Positions 39,963 to 48,656 of a stretch of 64,000 bases of DNA are shown here, piece by piece. The stretch spans positions 62,001 to 126,000 of the forward strand of contig NZ_RBIL01000002.1 of the NCBI RefSeq assembly GCF_003633755.1. Direction: 5' to 3'. The DNA comes from Solirubrobacter pauli. Lineage in GTDB: Bacteria > Actinomycetota > Thermoleophilia > Solirubrobacterales > Solirubrobacteraceae. Positions within the stretch are counted from its first letter, which is position 1. Each line of letters opens with the position of its first letter. A program made the translations under genes and the position numbers. The notes under the pieces are model-generated. The model made no database searches. It was not told the origin of the DNA and saw only the letters and a program-made list of their open reading frames with translations.

Positions 39963-40652
39963 ATGACCAAGATCATCGCCCAGCTCTGCGTCTCGCTCGA
40001 CGGCTTCTACTCCGGCCCGCGCGACGACGAGCCCAACTGGTTCAAGAGCACGGAGGCCGCGGGCTTCTTCCGCATCACCCGCTGGGTCACGGAGTCGATG
40101 GCGTGGCGTGGCCGTCAGCACCTCGAAGGCGGCGAGGCCAACGTCGACGACGAGATCATCGCCGAGTCCTTCGCCCGTCCCGGGGCGTACGTGATGGGCC
40201 GCCGGATGTTCGACGGTGGCGAGCGCCCCTGGGGCGAGGAGCCGCCCTTCCGCAACCCGGTGTTCGTGGTCACCCACCGTGAGCGCGAGCGGCTCGAGCG
40301 CCTGGGCGGCACGAGCTTCACGTTCGTGACCGAGGGCCTGGAGGCCGCGATCGAGCAGGCCCGCGCGGCGGCCGGCGAGAAGGACGTCGCGATCGCCGGC
40401 GGCGGCACGATGATCCAGCAGGCGCTGTCGCTCGGGCTGCTCGACGAGCTCGAGCTGCACGTCGTCCCGGTGCTTCTCGGCCGTGGCCAGCGCCTGCTCG
40501 ACGTGGACCTCGGCGACCGCGAGGGCATCGAGCTCGTCGTCGAGCGCACGGTCGCCACGCCGGAGGTCACGCACATCCGCTACCGGATCGAGGGCCGCGC
40601 GCCGCTGGTGCTCGACAGCCGCGGCGGCAAGTACGAAGGGCTGGCGGGCTAG
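39963..40652 (+). CDS. RibD-C/dihydrofolate-reductase-like protein
   Basis: A 229-residue member of the RibD C-terminal/DHFR-like superfamily. Characteristic stretches are IIAQLCVSLDGFYSGP, AYVMGRRMFDGG, NPVFVVTHRERE, DVAIAGGGTMIQQALSLGLLDEL and HVVPVLLGRGQRLL. The family binds NADPH, but individual members are mostly uncharacterised and few reduce dihydrofolate. ATG 39963 is the first start in frame. The 150 bases upstream show nothing else. Confidence 0.85.
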   Translation: MTKIIAQLCVSLDGFYSGPRDDEPNWFKSTEAAGFFRITRWVTESMAWRGRQHLEGGEANVDDEIIAESFARPGAYVMGRRMFDGGERPWGEEPPFRNPVFVVTHRERERLERLGGTSFTFVTEGLEAAIEQARAAAGEKDVAIAGGGTMIQQALSLGLLDELELHVVPVLLGRGQRLLDVDLGDREGIELVVERTVATPEVTHIRYRIEGRAPLVLDSRGGKYEGLAG

Positions 40653-41842
40653 CGGAGCGCCTCGGCGCGGGCCGCGAGGTGGCGACGCTCCGCGTCCTGC
40701 GTCGCGGCCGCCGCGGCGCGCGCGTAGGACTCCGCGGCCGCGGCAGCGTCCCCGGCGCGGGCGAGCAGGTGGCCGCGCACGGCATCGACGCGGTGGCTGG
40801 TGCCGATGCGCGGGTCCTGCGCGACCGCGTCGACCGCGACGAGGCCCGCCGCCGCGCCGTGCGCCTCGCCGACCGCCACCGCGCGGTTGAGCGCCGTGAC
40901 CGGGTTGGGGTGAGCGGCGAGCAGCAGGTCGTAGAGCGCGAGGATCTGCGGCCAGTCGGTGCTCGCGGCGTCCACGGCCTCGGCGTGCACGGCGACGATC
41001 GCCGCCTGCAGCGCGTACGGACCCGGCGGGCGCCGTGCGGTCACGGCGAGCTCGACGAGCGCGATCCCCTCGGCGATCAGCGCGGCGTCCCACCGCGTCC
41101 GGTCCTGCTCGTCGAGCGGGATCAGGTCGCCGGCGGGCGTCGTGCGCGCGTCCCGGCGCGCGTGGTGCAGCCGCATCAGCGCGAGCAGCCCCGCGACCTC
41201 GGCGTCCTCCGGCAGCGCGCGGCGCAGCTCCCGCGTGAGGCGGATCGCCTCGGCCGCCAGGTCGTCGCGCCGGAGCGAGGCGCCCGACGACGCCATGTGG
41301 CCCTCGTTGAAGATCAGGTACAGGACCTGCGCCACCTCGGCGACCGGAAGCTCCGCCGGCACGGCGAAGGCGATACCGCGCAGTCGCTGCTTGGCGCGCA
41401 CGATCCGCTGCGCGATCGTCGCGGGCGTGGTCAGCAGCGCGGTCGCGATCTCCTCGGTCGTCAGGCCGCCGAGCGCACGCAACGTCAGCGGGATCTGCGC
41501 CGCCGGTGCGAGCGACGGATGGCAGCAGAGGAAGAAGAGCGCGAGCGTGTCGTCCTCGTCGGGCACGTCGACCTCGACGGCCTCGCGGAACACGCGCTCC
41601 TCACGTGCCGCCCGTGACGCGTCCTGGCGCACCGCGTCCGTCAGGCGCCGCGCGGCGACGGTCAGCAGCCAGCCGAGCGGATGCTCCGGCACCGCGTCCC
41701 ACCTCAGGTGGGCCTCGAGCAGCGCCTCCTGCACGGCGTCCTCGCAGCGGGCGAAGTCGCCGTGCCGGCGGACGAGCCGCGCCAGCACCTTCGGCGACAG
41801 CTCGCGCAGCGTCGCGTTCAGCTCTGATGCATCAGGCGCCAC
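40649..41842 (-). CDS. ECF42-type RNA polymerase sigma factor with TPR-like extension
   Basis: A 397-residue sigma factor of the ECF42 type. Sigma2 is DFARCEDAVQEALLEAHLRW, followed by LLTVAARRLTDAVRQDASR, and sigma4 is LTLRALGGLTTEEIATALLTT then AQRIVRAKQRL. About 200 extra residues follow, helical and TPR-like (LAALYDLLLAAHPNPVTALNRAVAV-type pairs), as is usual for this group in place of an anti-sigma factor. GTG 41842 lies inside the 3' end of the upstream YCII gene (25-base overlap), and that DGPF partner is the known genomic signature of the group. Confidence 0.92.
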   Translation of the reverse strand: MAPDASELNATLRELSPKVLARLVRRHGDFARCEDAVQEALLEAHLRWDAVPEHPLGWLLTVAARRLTDAVRQDASRAAREERVFREAVEVDVPDEDDTLALFFLCCHPSLAPAAQIPLTLRALGGLTTEEIATALLTTPATIAQRIVRAKQRLRGIAFAVPAELPVAEVAQVLYLIFNEGHMASSGASLRRDDLAAEAIRLTRELRRALPEDAEVAGLLALMRLHHARRDARTTPAGDLIPLDEQDRTRWDAALIAEGIALVELAVTARRPPGPYALQAAIVAVHAEAVDAASTDWPQILALYDLLLAAHPNPVTALNRAVAVGEAHGAAAGLVAVDAVAQDPRIGTSHRVDAVRGHLLARAGDAAAAAESYARAAAAATQDAERRHLAARAEALR

Positions 41843-42162
41843 AGCTCGACACCACCACCGCGGCTCGTCACCCCGGGGTAGGACCGGACGATCTCCAGCG
41901 CGCGCTCGTGGCTCTCGACGTCGAGCATGAAGTACGAGCCGACGTGCTCCTTGACCTCCAGGTACGGGCCGTCGGACACGACGGGCTGGCTGCCGGTATG
42001 GCGGACGTTCACGGGCGGTCCGAGCAGGCCGTTGACGTCGATCAGCTCCCCGGACTCACGGAACCGGCGGTTGAACGCGTTCACGGCCGCGATCACCTCG
42101 CGCCGGTTCGGATCGGCCTTCCAGATCTCTTCGTCGCCGTAGATCAGAGCGAGGTAGCGCAC
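41818..42162 (-). CDS. YCII/DGPF-domain protein, ECF42 partner
   Basis: A 114-residue ferredoxin-like fold protein. It starts MRYLALIYGDEEIW, contains the DGPF-type motif VSDGPYLEVKEHVGSYFML, and ends with a Gly-rich loop (VTSRGGGVELW). It overlaps the ECF42 sigma gene, as in many actinobacteria where several such genes may accompany the sigma factor. The role is unknown; it may be the regulated or regulatory partner. Confidence 0.9.
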   Translation of the reverse strand: MRYLALIYGDEEIWKADPNRREVIAAVNAFNRRFRESGELIDVNGLLGPPVNVRHTGSQPVVSDGPYLEVKEHVGSYFMLDVESHERALEIVRSYPGVTSRGGGVELWRLMHQS

Positions 42163-42171
42163 GCCCGGATC

Positions 42172-43323
42172 CTAGGTCCCGAGGACGCGGGCGATGCTGT
42201 CCTGCACCTGGCGGGCGCGCTCGGCGCTCGGACCGACCGCGAGGATCGCGAAGACGCGGCCACGGCAGATGCCCGCCAGCGCGGTCGCCTTGGCGTCACG
42301 CAGCGTGCCGGTCTTCGCGCGGCAGCCGCTGGGGAGGTCACGGCCGCGCAACGTGCCGTTGCCGGGGCGGGCGAGCGCGCGGCGGAAGCTCGGGCGGCGG
42401 TCCATCACGCGCAGCAGCCGCGTGACGTCGCGCGCCGTCGCCTGCGAGCCCGCGACGAACCCGGCGCTGTCGGCGAGCTTCGGACGCACCTTCAAGGTCC
42501 GCACGACCTGTTGGACGGTGGCCGCCGCGGTCGCGGACGTGCCCGGCCGCCCGGTGCGCCGCGCGGCGAGCAGCTTGCCGAGCGTCTCGGCGGTGGACGC
42601 GCTGGAGTCCGTCAGCATCGCGCGCAGCAGCGCGTTCAGGTCGCCGTCCACGGTCGCCAGCGGCCGGAGCCCGGGGGTCGTCGCGGAGACCGGGCCGAGG
42701 GGGAGCACGACGCCGGCCGCCTCGAGCAGGTCGTCGAAGCGCGCGGCGGCGGCCGCGGCGGGGGAGACCTGGAACGGCCCGCCGGGCGTGGCGCGGCCGT
42801 GCTCGAACGTGAGCGCGCCGACGGCGCCGTCGAACTCGGGGTCGAACGCGCCGCCGGTCGCCGGGCCTCCGGTGGCGGCGTCGAAGAGCGAGCCGTCCCC
42901 GATCACCGGGCCGGTGATCCGCTTGACGCCCGCCTGGACGACCGCGTCGCGCAGGCGCGTGAGCCCGGCGTCGTCGAGCCCCGCGTCGCCGCCGCCGCGC
43001 AGGACGATCGAGCCGTCCATCGTCCCGTCCGGTCCCACCGGTGCCGACAGCGCGACCTCCGTCCGCGGCGGCCCGCCGAGGCCGAGGATCACCGCGCTCG
43101 CCGTGAACAGCTTGGTCACCGAGCCGAGCGGGCGCCGGGTGCCCGGCCGCACGGCGGCGAGCGTGCGGCCCTTCGTGTCGGTCACGACCAGGCTCGTCTT
43201 GGAGCCGAGCGAGCGGGCGAGCTTCTCCACGCGGGAGCGGTCGGCCTTCGACAGCGACGCCGCCTGCGCGGGCGCGGCGAGCAGGGTCGCCAGGACGAGC
43301 GAGAGCAGCAGGCGCTTGAGCAT
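42172..43323 (-). CDS. PBP4/DacB-type D-alanyl-D-alanine carboxypeptidase, SxN motif altered
   Basis: A 383-residue secreted S13-family peptidase, shorter than most (about 450-500). A signal peptide (LKRLLLSLVLATLLAAPAQA) precedes the core. The SxxK motif is S68-V-T-K71 in RPLGSVTKLFT, and KTG is in CRAKTGTLRDA. The expected SxN motif falls where DSSASTAETLGKLL stands, with no Asn, so catalysis may be altered or lost. Cleavage of D-Ala in the peptidoglycan stem is the usual reaction. ATG 43323 was chosen because it begins the signal peptide. Confidence 0.8.
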   Translation of the reverse strand: MLKRLLLSLVLATLLAAPAQAASLSKADRSRVEKLARSLGSKTSLVVTDTKGRTLAAVRPGTRRPLGSVTKLFTASAVILGLGGPPRTEVALSAPVGPDGTMDGSIVLRGGGDAGLDDAGLTRLRDAVVQAGVKRITGPVIGDGSLFDAATGGPATGGAFDPEFDGAVGALTFEHGRATPGGPFQVSPAAAAAARFDDLLEAAGVVLPLGPVSATTPGLRPLATVDGDLNALLRAMLTDSSASTAETLGKLLAARRTGRPGTSATAAATVQQVVRTLKVRPKLADSAGFVAGSQATARDVTRLLRVMDRRPSFRRALARPGNGTLRGRDLPSGCRAKTGTLRDAKATALAGICRGRVFAILAVGPSAERARQVQDSIARVLGT

Positions 43324-43333
43324 GCGCGCCAGG

Positions 43334-44938
43334 CTAGGCGACCAGCGCCGCGCCGAGCTCGGCGATGTCATCCACACAACGCACCCCCAGCTCGGTCAGC
43401 TGCGGCCGCACGTCGACGGGCAGCGGGCCGCCATCGTCCTCGTTGAGCACGCCGCCGAAGATCACCTTCACGCCCTCGTGCAGCGCGCCCATCAGCTCCC
43501 GCGCGAGGGTCAGCGCGCCGCCGTTGTAGGTGGCGACGATGACCGCGTCGGCGTCCTCGTCGGCCGCCACGCGCGCCACCTCGGCCGGGGAGACCGACGC
43601 CGGCAGCACGATCACCTGCGCCCCCGCCTGGGGCAGCTCCCGCGCGAGCGCGTCGCGCACGACGTCGTGCACTTCCAGCGCGGCCAGCACGACCCGCACG
43701 CCGTCCAGCCGGGGGAGGGAGGTCCGCGCGCGCTCGGCGACCGTCGCGACGACGCCGTGCTTCCACGTCTCCAACGCGAGCAGCTCGCGCGGCGCGGGCG
43801 GCTGCACGCGGCGCTCGAGCTCCACCGGCCCGACCCGGCGCAGCGCGAGCAGGAGCGCAGCCGCGTCGTCGATGTTCACGCCGTCGTCGGCGAGCGTGGC
43901 CAGCACGCCGTCACGGAAGGCGCGCGCGTAGGCGGCGGCCTCGACCGCGCGGCGCTCCACCCACGCCCAGTCCAGCAACGGCCCGCCGCGCCGGACCTCC
44001 TGCTCGACCGCCCGCGCCAGCAGGTGCACCTCGAGGATCTCGCCCGCGTCCGGGATCCGCTCGGCCTCGCTCAGCGGCACCGGGTTGATCGCGTGCCCGG
44101 TCGGCCGGCGCAGCTGCGTGGCGACGTCGATCATCACGGACGTGGTCAGCACCGCGAGGTTGCGCTGCCGGTCGCGGCCGTACTCGACCGTGTTGCCGTA
44201 GATCATCGAGCCGAGCGAGTCGCCGTCGCGCAGCAGGTCCAGCGCCAGGCCGACGATCGCGCGGTGGCTCGGCTCGGGCACGAGGCCGCCGTAGCAGTGC
44301 GCGAGCCGCGCGCCGAGCAGCTCCTCGACCACGTAGAGCTCCAATGCCGCCCAGCCGAGGTAGCCGCCGTAGTGCGCGAACTGCATCGCGGGACCGTCGT
44401 CGAGGTAGGCGTGCACGAGCGCGCCCTGGCCGCGCAGCGCCGCCATCGCGCGGATCGCCCGCACGGTGACGGCCGTGAGCGCGCGGTCGTCGTACCCGCC
44501 CGGCGGCTCGAACGCGAAGTGCTGGCCGAGGTTGCCGATCGTGCTGATGCCGGCCGCGAGCGCGTGGGTCGTGTTCTCCAGGCCCGCGGGCGTGCCGATC
44601 ATGAAGTCGCCCAGATGGGGCTGGACGGGCGCGGCGGCGACCTGCGCCCAGTCCTCGGCCTCCAGGCGCGGACCGGTCTCCTTCGCGGCCGACGCGCGCT
44701 CGGCCGCCGGCACGCCCATCGACCGCGACAGGCACAGCCCGAAGCGGTCGAGCGTCTGGTCGTGCTCGGCGAGCCCCGCGACGACGTCGTCGAGCGCCCG
44801 CGCGGTCGCGGGCCAGTCGCTCAGGCCGAGATGCGCGTGCCAGGTCAGCTGCCCCGCGTCACGGCGCCGCCGTTTGTACTCGGCCTCGGAGGCCACGTCG
44901 TGCGCGGCGCAGAACGCGGTGCGTCCGAGGACCGGCAT
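43334..44938 (-). CDS. Cobalamin-dependent mutase-like protein with C-terminal B12-type domain
   Basis: A 534-residue protein, tentatively a fused B12-dependent mutase homologue. The first about 400 residues suggest a TIM-barrel (LGDFMIGTPAGLENTTHALAAG, LVHAYLDDGPAMQFAHYGGY, GNTVEYGRDRQRNLAVL), recalling glutamate mutase-like barrels. The C-terminal 120 residues form a Rossmann-like B12-binding fold: VRVVLAALEVHDVVRDALARELPQ, then DADAVIVATYNGG and KVIFGGVLNEDDGG. The DxHxxG cobalamin signature is weak here (EVHDVV). The gene ends 10 bases before dacB on the same strand. Function unresolved. Confidence 0.5.
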   Translation of the reverse strand: MPVLGRTAFCAAHDVASEAEYKRRRRDAGQLTWHAHLGLSDWPATARALDDVVAGLAEHDQTLDRFGLCLSRSMGVPAAERASAAKETGPRLEAEDWAQVAAAPVQPHLGDFMIGTPAGLENTTHALAAGISTIGNLGQHFAFEPPGGYDDRALTAVTVRAIRAMAALRGQGALVHAYLDDGPAMQFAHYGGYLGWAALELYVVEELLGARLAHCYGGLVPEPSHRAIVGLALDLLRDGDSLGSMIYGNTVEYGRDRQRNLAVLTTSVMIDVATQLRRPTGHAINPVPLSEAERIPDAGEILEVHLLARAVEQEVRRGGPLLDWAWVERRAVEAAAYARAFRDGVLATLADDGVNIDDAAALLLALRRVGPVELERRVQPPAPRELLALETWKHGVVATVAERARTSLPRLDGVRVVLAALEVHDVVRDALARELPQAGAQVIVLPASVSPAEVARVAADEDADAVIVATYNGGALTLARELMGALHEGVKVIFGGVLNEDDGGPLPVDVRPQLTELGVRCVDDIAELGAALVA

Positions 44939-44942
44939 CGGC

Positions 44943-45746
44943 CTAGACCGCCGCGACGTCGGCTTCGACGAGGCGGGCCCACTCGGCCTTGTCCTCGCGC
45001 CAGCCCTCCTCGGTGCGCTTGAGCTTCCAGTAGCCGGAGATCGACATCGTGGCCGGATCGAGGCCGCGTTCGGCGATCAGGTGCTTGCGCACGTTGCGGA
45101 CGCTGCTCGCCTCGCCGTGGACGAAGACGTGGCCGCGGCCCTCCGGGAGCTCCAGCGCGCTGAGCGCCTCCGCGAGCAGCTCGGGCTCCTCGCCGGGCGC
45201 GGCCGAGCGGTGCAGGTAGGTGAGGCGCAGGTCGCCGGGCGTGTCGATCGGCTGCTCCTCCTCGGGGCCGTCGACCTCGATCACGACGTGCACGGGCGTG
45301 CCCGCCGGGATACGCGGGAGCGCGGCGGAGATCGCGGGGATGACGCTGCAGTCGCCGACGAGGAGGTGCCAGTCGGCGTCGGGGGCGGGCGTGTAGGCAC
45401 CGCCGGGGCCGAGCAGGTCCAGCTCGTCGCCGGGCTGGGCCGACTGCGCCCACGGGCCGGCGACGCCGGTGTCGCCGTGGACGACGAAGTCGATCGTCAG
45501 CTGCTGCGCCTCGGCGTCCCAGGCGCGCACGGAGTAGGTCCGGGTGCGCGTCTTGTCCGGAGCCTGCGGGTCGGGCAGCAGGAGCTTGACGTAGTGGTCG
45601 GTGAACTCGCCGGGAGCGAACCCGTCGAAGGCCGGCCCGCCGAGCACGACGCGGACCATGTGGGGAGTCAGGCGCTCCGTGGAGACGACGGAGACGCGGC
45701 GGGGAACGCGGGGAGGCATGTCACCGAGATTAGGGAACCCGAACAT
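44943..45746 (-). CDS. Siderophore-interacting protein (FAD-dependent ferric reductase)
   Basis: A 267-residue SIP-family protein that releases iron from imported siderophores. The FAD-binding motif is RTRTYSVRAWD, followed by FVVHGDTGVAGPWAQSAQPGD and the NAD(P)-side strand WHLLVGDCSVIPAISAAL. The C-terminal GYWKLKRTEEGWREDK is typical of the ViuB/SIP group. ATG 45746 has AAGGA just upstream; ATG 45719 is an alternative. Divergent from the SpoIIE-phosphatase with a 33-base gap. No siderophore transporter is near. Confidence 0.92.
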   Translation of the reverse strand: MFGFPNLGDMPPRVPRRVSVVSTERLTPHMVRVVLGGPAFDGFAPGEFTDHYVKLLLPDPQAPDKTRTRTYSVRAWDAEAQQLTIDFVVHGDTGVAGPWAQSAQPGDELDLLGPGGAYTPAPDADWHLLVGDCSVIPAISAALPRIPAGTPVHVVIEVDGPEEEQPIDTPGDLRLTYLHRSAAPGEEPELLAEALSALELPEGRGHVFVHGEASSVRNVRKHLIAERGLDPATMSISGYWKLKRTEEGWREDKAEWARLVEADVAAV

Positions 45747-45779
45747 GAGTCCTTGAAAGGGCGGCGGTACGGTGGGCAG

Positions 45780-47018
45780 GTGACGGACTTCTCGGCACTT
45801 GAGCTCGTCGGCAGCACGGTCGGACGGGTGCGGCGCACGCTCGGGCTGGACTCAGCCGCGGGCGACCCCGCGCTGGACCGGCTGGCGCGGCTCGCGTCGC
45901 GGCTGCTCGGGGTGCCGGTGGCGCTCGTCTCGCTCGTGGACGTCGACGCCCAGATCTTCCCCGGGCAGAGCGGGCTGCCGGCCGACAGCCCGTTCGCACG
46001 CGGGACGCCGCTGTCGCACTCGTTCTGCAAGACCGTCGTGGCCACGCGGGACGTGGTGACGACCGAGGACGCGCGGGAGGACCCGCGGTTCGCGGGCAAC
46101 CTCGCGATCACCGACCTGGGGGCGATCGCCTACGCCGGCTGGCCGCTGGTGACCGCCGGGGGCGAGGCGCTCGGCGCGCTGTGCGCGATCGACATGAAGC
46201 CGCGCGGCTGGTCGGCGGAGGACCTGGAGACGCTGCACGACCTGGCCGACGCGGCGGTCGCGGAGCTCGAGGGACGGGCGGCGCGGATCCTCGCCGAGGA
46301 GGCGCTCGCGCGCGAGCACCACGTCGCTTCGACGTTGCAGCTCTCGTTGCTGCCGGGCGCGCTGCCGGAGGTGCCGGGCGTCCGGATCGCGGCCCGCTAC
46401 GCGCCGGCCGAGCACCTGATCGGCGGCGACTGGTACGACGCGTTCCGGCTGCCCGGCGGACGGCTCGGGGTGGCGATCGGTGACGTCGTCGGGCACGGGA
46501 TCGACGCGGCGGCGACCGCCGCGCAGCTGCGCACCGCGCTCCGGGGAGCGGCGCTCGAGGACCCGCATCCGGGACGCGTGATGGGTCGGCTCAACGACCT
46601 CGCGCACGAGAAGCCACTGGCGGCGTTCAGCTCCGCGGTCTACGGCGTGCTCGACGTGCGCGCGCACACGTGGACGTGGGCGCGCGCCGGGCACCTGGCG
46701 ATGCTCGTGCGCACACCGGGGGTGACCGTGTTCGACCCCGGGCCGGACGGCATCCTGCTCGCGTGCGACCCGGTCGGGACCGAGTACGCCACGACCGTGC
46801 AGGTGGTGCAGCCGGGGACGACGCTCGTGCTCTACACGGACGGGCTGGTCGAGCGGCGGGACGCCGTCGAGGCCGAGCGCATCGAGCAGCTGCGCTGGCT
46901 GGTCGAGCACGGGCCCGACGATCCCGAGCGGCTCTGCCAGACGCTCGTGGAGCGGATGGTCAAGCCGGGGGCGACGGACGACGTCGCCGTCGTCGCGCTC
47001 ACCGTCAAGCCCGCATAA
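45780..47018 (+). CDS. GAF/SpoIIE-type PP2C phosphatase
   Basis: A 412-residue soluble phosphatase. The N-terminal GAF domain (about 20-165: ALVSLVDVDAQIFPGQSGL, THSFCKTVV-like SHSFCKTVVATRDVV, YAGWPLVTAGGEALGALCAID) may bind a small signal. A short helical linker leads to the catalytic domain with RYAPAEHLIGGDWYDAF, IGDVVGHGIDAAA and LVLYTDGLVERRD. Metal Asp residues are in GGDWYD, IGDVVG and ATDDVAVV. Starts at GTG 45780. Unlike the phosphatase at 11405 it lacks membrane helices. Target unknown. Confidence 0.9.
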   Translation: MTDFSALELVGSTVGRVRRTLGLDSAAGDPALDRLARLASRLLGVPVALVSLVDVDAQIFPGQSGLPADSPFARGTPLSHSFCKTVVATRDVVTTEDAREDPRFAGNLAITDLGAIAYAGWPLVTAGGEALGALCAIDMKPRGWSAEDLETLHDLADAAVAELEGRAARILAEEALAREHHVASTLQLSLLPGALPEVPGVRIAARYAPAEHLIGGDWYDAFRLPGGRLGVAIGDVVGHGIDAAATAAQLRTALRGAALEDPHPGRVMGRLNDLAHEKPLAAFSSAVYGVLDVRAHTWTWARAGHLAMLVRTPGVTVFDPGPDGILLACDPVGTEYATTVQVVQPGTTLVLYTDGLVERRDAVEAERIEQLRWLVEHGPDDPERLCQTLVERMVKPGATDDVAVVALTVKPA

Positions 47019-47074
47019 GGCGGCTCTGAGGAAACTCCCAGCCCGTGCTCAGCGAGCGCGCCGAAGCTGAGGAC

Positions 47075-47716
47075 ATGTCAAGGAAGAAGCTCATCGCGGG
47101 AGCGGCGACGCTCGCCGTGCTCGCCGGCGGCTCGGCCGCCGTCGCGGCCACCAACGACCGCAAGGCGGAGGAGACGGCCGTGCTCGCCGACGCCGCCAAG
47201 CGGCTCGGCGTCAGCTCCGACCAGCTCAAGTCGGCCCTGTCCGCCGCCGAGGACGCGCAGCTCGACGCGGCCGTGAAGGCGGGCACGATCACGCAGACGC
47301 AGGCCGACCAGATCAAGGCGCGCCGCGCCGCCGACGGCACCGTGCTGTCGCTCGGCCACGGCGGTCCGGGTGGCCGCGGCGGCCACGGCGGGCCGGGCGG
47401 CAGTCGCTTCCTGCTCGACGACGCCGCGAAGGCGATCGGCATCACCGAGGACTCGCTCAAGCGCCAGCTGCGCGACGGCAAGACGCTCGAGGCGATCGCC
47501 AAGGCGAAGGGCAAGACGCTCGCCGAGGTGCAGGCGGCGGTCAAGGAGGCGGCGATCGCCCGCCTCGACGCGGACCTGAAGGCCAAGACCATCACCCAGG
47601 CCCAGCACGACGAGGCCGTCGAGCGCCTCGACGACCAGCTCTCCCACCTCGCCGACGGCGGCTTCGGCAAGGGCGGCCCGCGCGGCGAGCGTCCGCCCGG
47701 CGACGCCACGCCGTAG
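47075..47716 (+). CDS. Exported helical DUF2680-like protein
   Basis: A 213-residue secreted protein of unknown function. A signal peptide (KKLIAGAATLAVLAGGSAAVA) is followed by two similar helical regions separated by a Gly/His stretch (GHGGPGGRGGHGGPGG). Each region has the pattern AAKRLGVSSDQLKSALSAAE or AAKAIGITEDSLKRQLRDG, then a segment like VQAAVKEAAIARLDADLKAKT. The DUF2680-type LKxxLxxGKTLxEIA motif is evident in RDGKTLEAIAKAKGKTLAEV. ATG 47075 was chosen since upstream codons add an acidic stretch before the signal. Confidence 0.75.
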   Translation: MSRKKLIAGAATLAVLAGGSAAVAATNDRKAEETAVLADAAKRLGVSSDQLKSALSAAEDAQLDAAVKAGTITQTQADQIKARRAADGTVLSLGHGGPGGRGGHGGPGGSRFLLDDAAKAIGITEDSLKRQLRDGKTLEAIAKAKGKTLAEVQAAVKEAAIARLDADLKAKTITQAQHDEAVERLDDQLSHLADGGFGKGGPRGERPPGDATP

Positions 47717-47728
47717 GACCTCGCACGG

Positions 47729-47761
47729 CCGAACCTCAGGGGGCAGACCCCTGGGGTTCGG
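47729..47761 (+). terminator. Strong hairpin terminator
   Basis: CCGAACCTCAGGGG and CCCCTGGGGTTCGG form a 14-bp stem with one G-U pair and a 5-base loop (GCAGA), 12 bases past the stop of the DUF2680-like gene. No T-run follows, but the stem is very stable. Confidence 0.7.
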
Positions 47762-47826
47762 TGCCGCTCAGGAACCTCCCAGCCGATCCACGGCTCGTTC
47801 TTACGGCACGCGGCGACGCTGGGGTG

Positions 47827-48183
47827 ATGGACAGCACCCCTCCCGCGCCGGCCGAACGCCGCGGCGCGCACCGCCGCGTGGGCGCGGCGGCCACCGCGGC
47901 GTTCCTGGCGCTTCTCCTCCTCGCCGCCGTGCGCGGCCCGGCCGAGGCCGCGCCGACCTCGGTGCCGGCGACGACGCCGAGCCTTCCGGGCGGCGCCACA
48001 CCGCAGGACGACGACGGCTTCCGCGGGCATCGCGACGGCTTCGGCGGCCCGCGCGGTGGCGGCCGCGATGACGGCGGCGGCTTCGGCGGGCCGGGCGGCG
48101 GCCGGACCGCGCCGGCGCCGACGGCCCCGAGCGAGCCGAGCACCCCGACCACCCCGGACACCAGCGCAGGCACCCAGACATGA
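47827..48183 (+). CDS. Small Gly-rich secreted or membrane-anchored protein
   Basis: A 118-residue protein: an N-terminal basic region (RRGAHRRVGAAATAAF) leads into one hydrophobic segment (LALLLLAAVRG), then a Gly/Asp/Arg-rich region (GHRDGFGGPRGGGRDDGGG) and a Pro/Thr tail. No known domain. Its TGA overlaps the next ATG by four bases, so the two genes are translationally coupled. ATG 47827 precedes the basic region; an in-frame upstream ATG is possible but less likely. Confidence 0.55.
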   Translation: MDSTPPAPAERRGAHRRVGAAATAAFLALLLLAAVRGPAEAAPTSVPATTPSLPGGATPQDDDGFRGHRDGFGGPRGGGRDDGGGFGGPGGGRTAPAPTAPSEPSTPTTPDTSAGTQT

Positions 48184-48656
48184 ACGCGTTCTTCTCCGCG
48201 GCCGCCGACGCGGCCCTGGCCGTCGCCGTCGCCCTGCTCGTGCTCGGCGCGATCGCCCGCGGCGTCCTCTGGGCGCAGCTCGACGACCCCCGCTGGCAGC
48301 GCCTCGCCCGCCAGTACCTCGAGCCCCTGAGCACCTGGTCGGTGGCCGGCTTCATCGTGTACGCGCTGACCCTGGTGGCGGCCGGTGAGGCCGCGACCGC
48401 ACCGCTGGCGATCGCGCTGGTGCTCGCCGTGGGCGCGGCGGTGTTGCGCGTGGAGGGCGAAGCGGAGCCGCGCGTGGCGCCGGCGAACGCGACGGCGGAG
48501 GGCGACGGGCTCGCGCCGGGCGGGCGCGGCGTGACGACGACGGCGGGCGACGGGTTCGCGGCGCGCGACGCGTCCAGCGTGCCGGCGGGCCACCTGTGGG
48601 ATGGTGAGGCGGAGCCCGCCGCGCCCGGTGGGCTCTGGGCGCGCGAGGCGCGTTAG
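48180..48656 (+). CDS. Three-TM membrane protein
   Basis: A 158-residue protein of unknown function. Three hydrophobic segments (ALAVAVALLVLGAIARGVL, VAGFIVYALTLVAAG and APLAIALVLAVGAAVL) are followed by a hydrophilic tail of about 60 residues. Coupled to the upstream Gly-rich gene by an ATGA overlap. Its stop overlaps the convergent GGDEF gene by four bases. Confidence 0.55.
   Translation: MNAFFSAAADAALAVAVALLVLGAIARGVLWAQLDDPRWQRLARQYLEPLSTWSVAGFIVYALTLVAAGEAATAPLAIALVLAVGAAVLRVEGEAEPRVAPANATAEGDGLAPGGRGVTTTAGDGFAARDASSVPAGHLWDGEAEPAAPGGLWAREAR

Noticed and set aside
37641-40652. 1003-residue open frame on the plus strand
   Set aside because: Only its last 229 residues (from ATG 39963) match a family, the DHFR-like protein. 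The rest is antisense to the MMPL transporter.
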